Below are positions 29,683-42,000 of a DNA stretch of 64,000 nt, piece by piece. The first letter of the stretch is position 1. Every line of letters starts with the position of its first letter. The position numbers were made by a program, and so were the translations under genes. The DNA comes from Triatoma infestans (Eukaryota > Arthropoda > Insecta > Hemiptera > Reduviidae). The notes under the pieces were generated by a model. The model made no database searches. It was not told the DNA's origin and worked only from the letters and a program-made list of their open reading frames with translations. The stretch lies in assembly GCA_011037195.1 (NCBI GenBank), contig JAAEAF010003459.1, forward strand, positions 62,001 through 126,000, written 5' to 3'.

Positions 29683-30335
29683 TACGAGGTGTGTAAATTA
29701 AGTAATGAGACTGATTTTTTTTTTGTCTTTTTTTTATTCAAATAAAATTACAATTCAACATTGTCCCCTTCAAAGTAACTATCTTCGGAAGCCACACAAC
29801 GCTGAACACGATTCTTCCATTCGTCATAGCAGTGCTAGAACTCGAATAGTGGAATAGACTTCAGTTGGTCGGCTACAGCTGTTTGAATATTCTCCAATAT
29901 TCCAAAATGACGTCCCTTGAGGTGATTTTTCAAATTTGGGGAACAAAAAAAAAGTCACATGGACTCAAGTCGGGTGAATAAGGAGGCTGATGAGCCACAG
30001 GAATGTTATTACTGGCCAAATACTCATTAATAGAAATCGCGGTGTGACACGGAGCGATTGTCGTGATGCAACACCCACTTGTTTTTGATGTTTGGTCTGT
30101 TTGATGAACGGTTGTGTGAGTCAAATTCAACTCTTCACCGATCATTCGGACTGTCAAACGACGATCTGAACGCACGAGATCGCGGATTCTGCCAACATTT
30201 TCGTCGGTTCTTGAAGATGAAGGCGTTCCGCTGCGAGGCTCGTCTTCAAATTGATTCCCTTCCTTCTGCAAACGACTTAAACCACCTAAAAACCTGTGCT
30301 CTCGATAAAACATTGTCTCCATAGGCCTGGCATCG
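29683..30335 (-). mobile_element. Mariner-like element, truncated and internally deleted
   Basis: The plus-strand left end is the 3' terminal repeat: TACGAGGTGTGTAAATTAAG then TAATGAGACTG. The element is read on the minus strand. No matching terminal repeat occurs to the right by 30420, so the 5' end is lost. Coding remains at 29760-30322. Confidence 0.8.
29750..30322 (-). pseudogene. Mariner transposase, deleted and frameshifted
   Basis: The open part (30322-29930, 130 codons) starts near the end of the first helix-turn-helix with EDEPRSGTPSSSRTDENV and RRLTVRMIGEELNLTHTTVH, the paired-like DNA-binding domain. It jumps directly to APCHTAISINEYLASNNIPV and YSPDLSPCDFFF. About 100 residues with the first catalytic Asp are missing. 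The second Asp of the usual HHDNAPCH is not visible (TTIAPCH); the third (SPCDFF) is present. A frameshift at about 29935 leads into a WNIGEY-like C-terminus to about 29760. Confidence 0.85.
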
Positions 30336-31103
30336 GAAACTAAGGTAGCTAGAAAAAAAACAACTAAAAAATACGTGTCCCCGGAGGTTTTTTTGTTAAA
30401 AATCCAAATTTAATTTGTAAATTTTTGGTTTTGGTGCTTCCAGAAGCGAGATACAGGCACTATCTTCATTTTTTTAAATGTGGAGGTGTGGTTTTTTTTT
30501 TTTTTTATTTAAGAAATAGAAATTTCTCTATTTTTTTTATAAGAAAAATTTACTTATACGGTTTTTTCTGTGAGCAACATTTTACAAGTTATGAACGAAA
30601 ACATTATTCTTATAAGAAATATCAAAATGATAATAATAATGTTTTTTTTTAGATTGAATAAGAAAGAAAAGTACTATTTTATTATTAAATTTATTCCTCA
30701 TTAATTACAGATCTTGTTCGAATTAGCCTCCACCATTAGAGAGACATATTTCTTTGGCCGCAAGTACAATTGGCAGGAAAGAGCATGTCTATACATCTCC
30801 CACCCATGGAATTGTAAAAATTAAGAAAGGAAAATGGAGGAGAGATCAGGAATAAAAGGAATGGAATAGATAGGACAAGGTTATTAGGTCAATGGACAGT
30901 TGCCCCTTTAGTCGGCTTTTAAGACAAGCGGAGGATACTATAGATCTATTCTACCCCCAAACCTACAGGGGCTAAATATAAAAGACTGAAGCATATTCTG
31001 CTTTAGCACCGTAGTCATAATATTAAGGTTTTTTATTTTATTTTTTTTTCTTTGCACATAATAATATTTTCTTCCCTGTGTTTAGATTATTTTTGTTTTA
31101 GTT
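30336..31103. other. Unassigned stretch
   Basis: A plus-strand 75-codon ORF (30425-30652) of low complexity is not credible. The stretch 30720-31020 is less A+T-rich and may be old mobile DNA, but I recognise no motif. Confidence 0.35.
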
Positions 31104-31140
31104 CTGATGATCGTATGGAGGCACTGTAGCCGGAAACTTC
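31104..31140 (+). ncRNA. Possible hammerhead-like motif
   Basis: CTGATGA, then a segment with GGCACTGTAGCC (GGC/GCC pairs), then GGAAAC. Core words are in the right order, but stems I and III are not convincing. It may mark another Penelope-like end. Confidence 0.25.
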
Positions 31141-31209
31141 TTATTATATTTTGTAAATATATATATATGTAATTGGTAAATAAATAAATCAATCAATCAG
31201 TCTACGATG

Positions 31210-31470
31210 TTCACGTATACACACACACACAGTAGTGAGAGAGGCCATTTTTCTAAAAAAACCCTTTTTCAGTTACTCAGGGGAACACAAAACGTGAATT
31301 TCCGGTTTAGAAAATGCGATATCGAAAATTTGATACGCGATATATAATAAATTGACAAAATTTCCTTGAAACTTGAAAATTTTTCTAAATTTTCATTTAA
31401 AACATTGATCTTAGCCCACATTGCTCATTTAGGTAAAACAATATTACGATTTTCTTGTTTTTTTTTTTAA
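31210..31470 (-). repeat. Repeat A, partial copy
   Basis: Minus strand: ATATCGCATTTTC, ACCGGAAATTCACG and a (TG)n run (ACACACACAC at 31221-31230) correspond to the left third of repeat A (compare 45430-45535). Confidence 0.55.
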
Positions 31471-34439
31471 TAATGTGTTTCGAATTTAAAAAAAGAAACT
31501 ATATAAATGTATAATAAATAATGCATTGAATTTAAAAAAAAATTATTATATATCGTCCACAAAATAATGAACAAGGACCGTAAGGAACCTGTCAGGATGA
31601 GTAGTTTCTAAAATAATAAACCTTTTACTGACAGGTGTAGGAGATAATGATGTCCCTACCCCTACCCCTCTAAAAAAAAAAAAAAGAGACGACAAGCCGT
31701 AACATCTCTTCCAGGAATGTTCCAGACAATTTTTATCTCCTTATATTGTTAATTCTTTAATTAGTTTACTTGAATTATAAAACTATAAGGACTTTAAGGA
31801 AATGCATTAAAAGAAACAGATGTTACAAAATAAAGTTTGACGGTAAAAAAAAAAAAAGTTCCAAGTATATTTAATCTAGAAAAACCTTCAGTTAAATACT
31901 TTATATTGCCCGCACAAAATTTTTTATTTCTTGTTTTTATTTATATTATTATAGAATCCAAAATGTCCAAAAATTTATACATATTGCGAAGCAATTTTGA
32001 CCCGTATTTTATGATAATCTACTATTTATTAATTGGAACTTTACCAAAAAAAAAAAATTTAATTGGTAAAAATCGATGAATTGAAATTGTGAAATTTATG
32101 TCTTCAAAAAAAAAAAAAATGTTTATATTTTTTTGTTTGTTTATTAAAAATGTCGATTTTTATCACTTAATTGTTAATTTAGTATCAAGGAATTAGAGTT
32201 GTAAGTTTTAATATAAAGGATTACATGCTGGTAAAATAATTTGTACATCTGTATTGTTCATTCTTTATTATGAATAATAGATTTTAAAAATACCATCTAG
32301 CGGCCTATAAAAATTATTAAATTATGTGGGTATTAAAAAATATATATTATTTGGGGATTATTACCCTAATTGATTAAAATGATATAAACAAACTTGTTGT
32401 TAACAGCCTGTGTGGCTTTCTAGTTTTTTAGTTTTGTTTTTTTTTTTGACAAAATAAATCAAAACCAAATGGAAATCTGAGCTTTAGTAATAAAATCTCT
32501 TTTTCTTAAGTTTCAATTAAAATGTTTCCTTTAACTTCCTATTTAATTTCCCTTAATATTCTAAGTTGGTACATCGTACAATGTTATCAAAATGGCTGAT
32601 ATAAGGGGAGACAAGTTGACCCAAAACTTCCTAACAACAATTTGTCAGATTTTTTTTTTTTTTTTATGAATATAGTTTATTATACGCAAGTTAAAGGAAA
32701 ATCGCGAAAAAAATGTTTGGGGAAACATTGTTGATGAATCTATTCTGTAAAATTCGCTCCACATACCTTGCTGGCCTCATCACTCCATTATCAGCCGTAT
32801 CGAGGTGCCACTATCCAGCCTTCAAGCGTACTTCAACTACGCATTACATTAGAATCATCATAAAATAAAAATTTCTCCGAATAAAGTTATAAAAAATAAA
32901 ATGATTACCCTATTTAGAGGCAACATACTGTGTATACGAAATTAATAAGCAAATTGCGGACACCTGAAAAGAAAAAAAAAAATCATTTTTGGTCGACGGA
33001 TTTTTTTTTCCCCCAAAACCCTTTTGTTAGAATCTTCGGATGGAAATATATTTTGAACTCTCTGCAAGTTTTTGGTTTTTATGCGAATTTAATGGAATTA
33101 ATCCACTTCTGCTTTGAAAATTTATCGGAGCAAGTATTGAGGGGTTCATGTTGCTGGCGCCAATCGCTTTAGCGTTACTGATCTCTGCAACGCACCTCAT
33201 CGATTATTACCCTCTCTCTGTATCATCGCCACCTGGACTAAACGGATGACTGGGCTAAAATCGATAATTATAGGATCGGTAATTTCAGAACTTATGTAAG
33301 TTTAAAATCAACCATCATGACTTAGAAATCAACCTTCCAAGAAGCTAAAAATCACTCCCAAGAAAGAAAGTAGGCTCCATTTTGGGAGCATTCAATACCT
33401 TGGAAACAATCATCCGGAATTCTCACACATAACTTTCAAAAGAGAGTAGCAAGAATAAGTTTTTTAGTAAAAGCAAGCAAAAGTTTCCGAGAAGTAATCA
33501 ACTGTGTTCATTTAGCTCTCTGTAAGTAGTCCTTTTTCAGGCCAGAGCTCTCTACGGTTAGCCAATCTAGCTATACGATCTTTATAGCAACCCGAGTATG
33601 CTCGGCTATCCTATTCTCTCTATATCTCATTTATATCATAAAATGTAAGTTGGTGACTACGAGTGTCTGTAGTATGTCTCAATTTATCAACAACCATCAT
33701 TCTCACATCATAGCAACGTTATTCATACACATACCGAGAGAAAGTATAAACATTTTTTTACTCAAGGGACCTAGACAGTTACAGACGGTGATGATAACTC
33801 AATTTCGAAAATCTGTTCACAATACTTTTTCTGTCAGTCGTTAGAGAAAGTTAAAAAAAATAAAACAAAAAAATTATATTGTATTGACCAAAATTTACAA
33901 TATTATATACTTTATATATACATATAATTATGTAGCAGATGTATTCCTAGGGGTAAATAGGAAGGAAAGGAATAATATAACAAAGCTTACAATGATAATG
34001 AGCAGCATAGTATTGGTGGACAGTTTGCACCTTATTTATATTTATAAAAAAATAAATAAATAGAATATTTGATAGGTTTATTGGCTGACTGATATTTCAA
34101 CTTAATTAAGGTACAATAGGGGGACCAGCAGTAAATTAAGTAAATAATGAGGTACCTGGTCAATAAGATATAGTTAACAGTCTTGGCTAGAATAGTATAA
34201 ATATAATGAAAGTAGGTCTCTCAATTTTCTGTTTAACTTATTTATTTATTTATTTATTTGTATTTTATATTAATTTGAATGTAAATATTATATAAGATTT
34301 ATTAAATGAATATAGAAAGGCTAAAGCATGTTAGAAATAAATGCACATTATTAAGTAACAAACTTTTAAAAAGTCACCTGTAATTTTTAATAACGATTAT
34401 GGTTTAATAGAAAATATTTCAGACTTTAGTTTTTAGGCA
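31471..34439. other. Unassigned, strongly A+T-rich DNA
   Basis: Poly-A and poly-T runs recur (31445, 31672, 31847, 32050, 32106, 32650, 33000). ORFs of 64-80 codons at 31837, 32930 and 33650 are low-complexity or unsupported. (TTTA)n at 34238-34258. No repeat family was matched. Confidence 0.45.
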
Positions 34440-34860
34440 TCTGTAAGCGATCCATTTCGGCAGTCCAAGATCTGCCTAGGAAATTATTACTAACGGAGAT
34501 TGGAGGCCTGTCAACTCAGAGGACATCTGTCGAAGCCGGGTTTGGAGTGACAGCTCATGCAGATTCTGTGGGGAGATGGAGGAAACTCCATAACATCTCC
34601 TAACGGACTGCGAAGCTACCAACCCAGAGAAGATTTAAGAACCTGGGTAGTTACCAGGAGGAGGAGGAGGGGAATATACCTTAGATTATTAGGATTCCTT
34701 AGAGATCTTTACGTGATGGAGGTGTTGTAGACGGTGTTCGCCTGTGAGACATCTGTTCGGGTGTTGTGGACAGCCTGCGGCACCCATGAAGCATAGTACA
34801 ATAGACAGTAAGGTCGCAGGGCCATTGCTCCTCCCCAAAAAAAGTTATCCATTTACTTAC
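34440..34860 (+). pseudogene. LINE C-terminal fragment with zinc motif (LINE-e)
   Basis: Plus strand: DSSCRFCGEMEETP, a stop, then HLLTDCEATN at about 34550-34620. This is the C-x2-C...H-x4-C zinc-binding segment found after RNase H in the other LINEs here. The reading frame is broken by stops. Its 3' end (ACAATAGACAGTAAGGTCGC then AGGGCCATTGCTCC, 34800-34840) resembles the 3' end of LINE-d at 19.9 kb. Confidence 0.65.
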
Positions 34861-34952
34861 TCTACCGATATTTTTAAAACAAGAGAAATTCTTAAAATAA
34901 ACTTGATCTGATTTTATATTATAAATCCATAATTTAGATTTAGATTGTTTTA

Positions 34953-35160
34953 GGGGTTCATTGCACTGCGACCTGAAGATCTATTGTGCCCCGGAGACTT
35001 CTCAGTGCACTGCCGGCCTTCGAGCAATGCTATCTAGCTATACAATACTGCCCACGGGACAGTGAGCTGTGGAGGCTCCTAGGAAAATCTAAGGGAAGCA
35101 TGCTGGATTCGAACCCGGGACCTCCGCGTTGCTAGACCAGCGCGCTACCACTGAGCTAAT
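34953..35160 (-). mobile_element. tRNA-derived SINE copy 7, different 3' tail
   Basis: Minus strand: head TTAGCTCAGTGGTAGCGCGC and B-box-like GGTTCGAATCC (about 35117). The body has CACTGTCCCGTGGGCAG and GCCGGCAGTGCACTGAG. The tail (34990-34953) reads CACAATAGATCTTCAGGTCG then CAGTGCAATGAACCCC, unlike most copies and like the LINE-d and LINE-e 3' ends. Confidence 0.78.
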
Positions 35161-35617
35161 GTCTTCCTTCTCCCTTGGCTTATGCCAATTAACTAGGGTT
35201 TATCCTTGTCTGTATAGTGTAGAGTGTATGTAGTTTAAGTGTATCGTGTACTGTTCTGATTAAGTACTTAGAGTACTGGGCTGTGGTAACTCGTGTGGTC
35301 GCTACTCCCCAAGTAACTGCATGCAACAGATACCCCTTGCGAGCAATATTTATATAGTTGGTCTTACTATATGAATATAGGATCAATTTTTTTAAAGATT
35401 GAATGGCCGACCTGTAATGATAAGAATGAAAATATGTTTGTTGGTTTGGCTCATAGTATTGTATTAAAGAAAGAATGCAATTTCGTGGCAGATATTACAT
35501 AAAAAATTGAGTCCATGATTTGAGCTCCACTGAGTTTGAAAAATCTGACGTGAAACACTCACACATATTTCTTTTACTGCATTTTTATTATTTTTATTTT
35601 ATCTACAGTCATTAACT
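35161..35617. other. Unassigned spacer between two SINEs
   Basis: At 35540-35580 a reversed repeat A end (GTGAAACACTCACACATAT) lies just left of SINE copy 8. Otherwise nothing recognised. Confidence 0.4.
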
Positions 35618-35806
35618 AAGCCTAGAGCCTTGTTCTCAGTGCACTGCCCGCGTCTGGACAGTGTTCTCATAGTTAGAAACAACTCTGTCCACCACGGGAC
35701 AGTGAGCTGAGTTGCGCCTAAGAAGAAAAATCGTAAGAGTAGCATTGGATACGAACCCCTGACCTCCGCGTCGGACTCCAGGGCGCTACCCACTGAACTA
35801 ATCCCT
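35618..35806 (-). mobile_element. tRNA-derived SINE copy 8
   Basis: Minus strand: head TTAGTTCAGTGGGTAGCGCC and B-box-like GGTTCGTATCC. The body has CACTGTCCCGTGGTGG and CACTGTCCAGACGCGGG. The 3' tail is missing beyond GCACTGAGAACAAGG. Confidence 0.75.
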
Positions 35807-36130
35807 TCTCATTTTACTGCAATAGCCTTGTAAAGAAAGCTCTTAACGATGCTGCTGTTCTTCCATAATCTTCCAAAAAATGAATTTAACTGGAAAAAAG
35901 ATTAAAATTTGGAAAATTTGCGAAGCTTAAAGAAAATTGTACGAAACATTTTCTAAGAACATCGCAAAAAATCGGGGGGAGGGAATGTATTAAAGCGCAC
36001 TTCCGGGGGTGATGATTTTGACTGAAACTTTTGTATTGGGATGCTGTGATGGATGGTGATATTATCTAAACAAAAATATCAAGTTTAAACTTCCCCATGA
36101 GTTTTCTTTTTTTGAAAAATATTTTTGTTC
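35807..36130 (-). repeat. Probable worn repeat A fragment
   Basis: CGCACTTCCGG near 35997 and GTATACATCC near 36148 occur in the order expected for a minus-strand repeat A module, but divergence is high. Confidence 0.3.
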
Positions 36131-38298
36131 TCACATACATACGAGTATACATCCACAATACATATACTCACAAACACATATCGCTGGAAACATAATTTTC
36201 AAACTCACAGAATCTTAAAATGAGTTATTTTTCGAGATTTTGCAAGAAAGCATAATAGTTTCGCTTGTAGCCATAAGAGAAACTAAGACAAATTGTTTTT
36301 TTAGCGAATTACGTGATTAGAAAATAACCAATACAATAAAAGGGGGTATGCTTAAGACCAAATAATGGTAATCTTAAAAAGTTCATACTTAACATTTCAG
36401 TTTCTTAAAAAAAATAACTCTAATTATTTTATTTTACTTTTTATAATCGATTTTTTGTTTTTTTGTTTTTTTTTGTGCTTTAAGGAGTGCTATGCCTTTT
36501 TAGCCCCCTCTAAACAAGCCATTTCAGTATTTTGCATATTAAGAAATTGGAGAAGAGTGAATTGTTTGGATTGTTTCACTTAAAGATTCTTTCGGAAAAA
36601 GAAACACACATATTTCCAATTTTCTTGGAAACTTTTAGAACATTACATGCGAACTTACCTTATCACCGGGCCACCAAAATTTCCCTACCAGCTCAAATTA
36701 AATGACGATGTTGCTTACGAATTTTTTTCATTTTCGAATTAAAAATTATTCTGACATACGTATATACATTAATTAATATTTATCAGTATTTGATCTTTTA
36801 AAGCAACATTTATCACAAATATTAACTAAATACATTGGTTTTAATGTAATGTTTTTTTTTTAATTTTGATATATTTATTGCCTTAGTTATTAAATGAAGG
36901 ATATTCTGTTTTTCTTTATCTTAAAAAAAAAAAAATACAAAAAAAACAGGTGTACCTGTAGGTTTATTCAATTCTATGTAATATAAATTATGAAAGTATA
37001 TATATATATATGTATATGTATATAAGCCACTTTCCAGTTTAAAATGCCAGAATTGATATATATACTTGAAGACTTTATTTAAATCTTATTTATTTTAAAG
37101 ACCGGATTTTATTTGTTGAAAACATAAATCATTCTCTCCTTTTATTTATTTTTTTTGTTCCAATTCTATTTATTTATTTATTTTTTTTATCTATTCAGTT
37201 TTAATAACTTTCTTTTACATTGATATACAAAGAAATTTCTTCGCCATGGCAGTCAAGCTGGTAGAGTAGAATAGGGCGGTATTTGTAAAAGAAGCCAGTA
37301 ACCAGTAGTAAAGCGCCTCAAGGGTGAACAAATGTCTTTGGAAAGGACTTTTACATTTATTTATGTATTATTTTGGCTCGTGGTTATACAATACCATCTC
37401 CCCCAAATCACCTTGCTCCTTCCTTTTTTGTTAACTGGTTTCTTTGGGTTACTTTTTTTTTTGTTTTTTTGTATTTTTTTTAGACTGTCAGTTAGTGAGT
37501 TAAAGGGTAGATTAGTATCTACTTTATGTGATACGCACGCGCAAATACAAGTAGGAAGAAAACAAGATCATTCTTCGTGTGTGAAGAAAAAGAAAACAAT
37601 AGGTAGTAAGGTGTAGTGTCTATGCTGTTTATTCCTTATTTTTACATGATTGGACAAACATCAAAATTATTCATATATTATAATTTAAATGGGATTAATT
37701 AATCGCCATAACAATGGCGGCTCATAGAAGTAACAATAGTGACAATGGCTAATAATTGTAAGCAGTTTTTTTTTTGCCATTCACGTTTTACTTTATCAAA
37801 CTACATAATATAAGACGAAATTTAATTTATTTATTTATTAATATTCTTTAAATAAAATTTTACTCAAAATAAATATATTTAATATTTAGTATATACTTAT
37901 ATATTATACTTCCTTTGTCAGCCATTTTGTAGTTGTTGTTATTAATGTAAAATATTTGCATATCTCAATGGAGTTTTAAGCTAATTATTTTTTGCATCTT
38001 TCATATTCATGAAGATATTTGCATAATTAAGGAATTATTTGTAGATGAAAAGGGGGGGAGAAAAATTTCTGAGTTTTATATATGTACACATTTCCATAAA
38101 TCTGAAGGTTATTTTGTTCTACAATTCATGGGAGATTTTTTTTTTTAATTTTTAATTACAATTGAATTAATTGATACTTATAGAGTTTTGAATATTAATT
38201 TTTATTTTGTATTTATTGTTTATTATTAGTATATAGCAATAATTCGTTATTACAAAGCTCTTAGATTTTCCAAATTGAAACCGCGTCAATGGTTTGTT
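36131..38298. other. Unassigned A+T-rich DNA
   Basis: TATATATA at 36998-37022, (TTTA)n near 37145-37185. ORFs at 36365 and 37332-37616 (94 codons, with a hydrophobic first half) have no recognised domain, and the T-run in the middle of the second argues against a gene. Confidence 0.4.
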
Positions 38299-38345
38299 AT
38301 AAACCGACAGTTTCGCCCATATTGCAATAGGCTTATTCAGTGTAG
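38299..38345 (-). ncRNA. Possible degenerate hammerhead-like motif
   Basis: Minus strand: CTGAATAA, then GCCTATTGCAATATGGGC (a 6-bp stem II), then GAAAC, then TGTCGG. The core differs from CTGATGA at two places. A neighbouring hairpin AGTGTTGC/GCAACACT lies at 38344-38366. Probably a Penelope-like end. Confidence 0.3.
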
Positions 38346-38814
38346 TGTTGCCTTGAATGCAACACTGGCAAGAAACAAGTTGGGTAGAAAGAACGAGGCG
38401 TATTTCCTCCGCCGCCTTGCACGTGAATGACTGTCGCTTATAGGCGGGGATTAATATGCCTTTCTATGCATAGATTGGCTGGAATTATTAAGGTCTAAGT
38501 TTCTCTTTTCATTGCCTTTCTGCCAAAGTTGTAGCCTTGTTTTGCTCCGAGTCATTGTAAATAATTTGTTATTCCTTTGGTTTCTTTCGTTTTCATTCTT
38601 ATCCCTGAGCAGAGGCAACCATGTTTTGCTCAGGAAACGAGCAAACATTTGTCCTCCTTCTCAATTTCTTATTGCCTCTCTTATTCACCTCGGCATCAAA
38701 ATAAGCCATGCAAATGCCAGAAGCAAGTTTTGTTTAGTTTCAAATGTTTTTTAGTAAAAAAAAAAAATGTATATCCTAAAAAGTTGTGAAATCATTAAAG
38801 ATTCTTTGTATCTG
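38346..38814. other. Unassigned stretch
   Basis: Overlapping ORFs of 65-80 codons on both strands (38451-38789) have no recognised content. The composition is a little more balanced than the surroundings. Confidence 0.35.
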
Positions 38815-39000
38815 CGAATTGCTATGGTATACCTCAGGGAGTGTATTTAGTCCACTTCTCTATACTGTGTATACAAAAGACTTAACAACAGAATCACCAC
38901 AGTTACTGTATACTTATGCTGACGACACTATCATTATTACTACAACAACTTCTAACCACTTATAAAAAAATTGAACCTTGGAATAGAGAGGATTAATTAA
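38815..39000 (+). pseudogene. Reverse transcriptase palm fragment (YADD box)
   Basis: Plus strand. Near 38820-38850 GIPQG is readable, then after a frameshift SPLLYTVYTKDLTTESPQLL followed by YTYADDTIIITTT at 38850-38955. The FADD/YADD box with two Asp is the catalytic centre of reverse transcriptases, and the spacing fits Jockey-like LINEs. The frame is closed on both sides. It is a short orphan piece. Confidence 0.75.
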
Positions 39001-42000
39001 TTAAGGGCATGAACTTGTAGCGTACAACCAACCGCTCAAATTCACAGTAAATCCAGCCTTTCAATCAAAAAAAACTCTTCATCATATTACAATCTCTCCA
39101 TTTATGTTTCTAATAACTTCTATTCTTCACAACTATCTCAAAAATTTCATAATATTTTCCTGAAATAGCAAAATCTAAATATCAAAAAATGCTATCCCTA
39201 CTTTTTTGGTCAATTCAAAAGCTAGCCTCCCCACAACTATTCCAGAAAATATTATGAAGAAATTTGGTGAAGATCGGTCAAAAAATAGTCAATCAATTAT
39301 GCCAACATTTCGATAGAGTTTTCTGTCTTTATCAAGGTTTTAATCTAAAATATAATACAATGTAGAACCAGAAATAGACAAAACTATTTGGTTTTGGAAT
39401 TTAGTTAAGATACTTTTATTATAATTATTATTACTTTTTGTCTTTTTCCTTTCCAAAACGTTTTCCTTGTTTATTAATGGGAGCCGTTGACCCTACAACG
39501 GGTACAAATCTCTCACACTCGTATGCCTTCAACCGGCTCTGCTTTACAACAATAAGGAAAAGTAACAATGCGTAAAAATATGTTGTCTTAGCATCACTAA
39601 AACACAATTATCTTAAAATGAATGTTCCAAATTAAACCTAAAATAAATCTATGCTACTATCACTTAAAACTATAATAATTACTACACGCTCAGTAAACAT
39701 TACTTTTTTATTAAATATAAAACTATGGAATTGAAAAAAAAAATTTCCCCCCAAGGTAAAGATTTTTCAAGTGTGAAAAAAATTTCAAAAATGAAAAAAA
39801 AAAAACAGGTCTATGATGTTAAAAAAGTTAATTATATTCTGAACTTTTAAAAAATAATTAGTATCTTTGTTTTTATTTTATGAGTTAATTTATTATTTAA
39901 ATTTTTTTTAAATTAATATATATTTTAATATTAAAGGTATTTTCACTATTGTGTTTTTAAAAAAAGATCGTAGAAATGATCTCAGTGGCACTTCTCTACC
40001 ACTTCTTTATAATCTTATCACATTTGTCTTAATTAAGTTTACATTTCTTTTCCACCTACTAAATTGCCTAGGAAGTTTTTAAAAACATCAACTATTCACA
40101 GTGTTTGGTCCTTTCAAATAGTTTTATATGCTAACTGGTTTCTATTAATGTAGCTATTTCCTATACTTCAGAAAGTAAATATTAGCATTAATAATTACGT
40201 TAGTACTTAATAATGTTTATTTATTTATTTTTTTTATTTATTCATTTATTTATTTATTTATTTTTTTTAGAGAGATACAAGCAATCTCTCTCCTTCTCTT
40301 CTCTCTTTCTTTGAGTTGTGTTAACTGTCATGGTATGTGAACACTGTTAGATTGACTTTTAACATTTTTTTTTTATTTTTTTAATTAGTAGCAACTTCTC
40401 AATCGTAAAAAAAAAAAAAAAAAAAAGCAAATGTCAACTAACTGATCTTATAATTCCCACAAATCGAGATTTCTATATTATATATTCCTGTTATATATTA
40501 GAAGAATTCACTCACAAATCTTGATTCTACTTTTTCCTATATCCGGCTTATTATTATCTATTAGAAATGTTACCAGTTGATTAATATTATTAGTATTTCT
40601 ATAATTTATAACTTGTTTTGATTTCGTTAAAAAAAAAAAAAAAAAAAAAGAAATTAGTAATATATTTTTATATTAATGATAGCTAATTAAGATTGGAGGT
40701 AATCCATTAAAAAATTGATGCGGATTTAAACTAAGACAGCCTTAATGTAGCCACTTCTGGTTGATAGTTTAGACAGCTTGTCCAATTTTGGAAATAATAT
40801 AGGGGATTTTGTTGCCAATACTTTACGGGCAGCATTCTTCTCCAACGTCTTACCTGCTTACCAAACTACACGACACTACATGAATAAGAAGAACAACGCA
40901 GTAGCTGGCTATAGATAGAGCTACGTGTTAATTATCTGTCTCAGTGTTGAACGTTTTTTTTTCCCACACGGTCTCCTTATGTCTGTTTTAAAAAAATAAA
41001 TCAGGGTGTTAAGAAAGTAGTATTTCAGATGGTTATCTTCTCCGGCGAGCTACTAAGCCTACAAAAGTAAAACTGAGCTTTCTTTTTCCGGTAATTAATC
41101 CTTCATAAGGAAAAATATGCAAGATTAGTATTTTACTAATAAAGTGTAAGACGGAATGTTGTAGCGAACATCGCACATTTTCAAAATTAGATTTATCACA
41201 GAGAAATAATATTATGATGTCAGTCTCTTCTTTGTGCCTAAAAAAATAGGGTTTTTACCGATATCCTCTTTGCCTCCGAAAATGTGTATGAGTTTTGCTT
41301 TAAAGTGCCAGTTACAAGAGGCAATGAAAACCAATCACCAGCAAATTCTCCACAGGAAAATTTAATAATTTCGTTAGCAACTGCATCAAGGCGCCACCAT
41401 TGAGCCTCAAAACACCCATCAACTATGCATTTCCTTTGTTCCGCACATTACAATGTATGGGCGAATGGGCTTTTAACTTTGACAGCTGATTTCTCACTAA
41501 CCGCTGTCTTTAGTGGTAAATGGGAAAACAATAAGTTACTATAGCGGAAAATTTAATAAAAGCCGACTATCTTGGGGGTTTAAGAGTCACTAAATAAACT
41601 TTGAAGTGAATGAATCAGTCACAAGATCAATTTTAAGATGTTAACAAGTCTCAAATTTGTTCTAAGGTTCACTACACTAGCTCACCACTGTTAGAATAAG
41701 CAAGAGTTCTAAATAGTCCCATCGCTCTTCAGGTAAAACCACAGATGCTTTTCAGACGATATACATCACGCTACCAACAATCATTACTCGTCACGGGGTC
41801 ACTCTATTCTCAATTTACTCTTTTTTCATGCAAAGTATCGCTAAATATATACTTTGTATATAGTGCAATAGTGATTTTTGTCTGTCATTTCATTTCACCA
41901 TTCATCATTTCAACCATCAACAATCATCATCATCATCATCATCATCCATTACATAGATTCTATAGCAGTCCGCTTATTAAAAACAATTGCCAGTTGTTAA

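Noticed and set aside
37332..37616. A 94-codon ORF with a hydrophobic N-terminus as a small membrane protein
   Set aside because: The hydrophobic part is produced by long T runs (Phe/Leu codons), and nothing else supports a gene.
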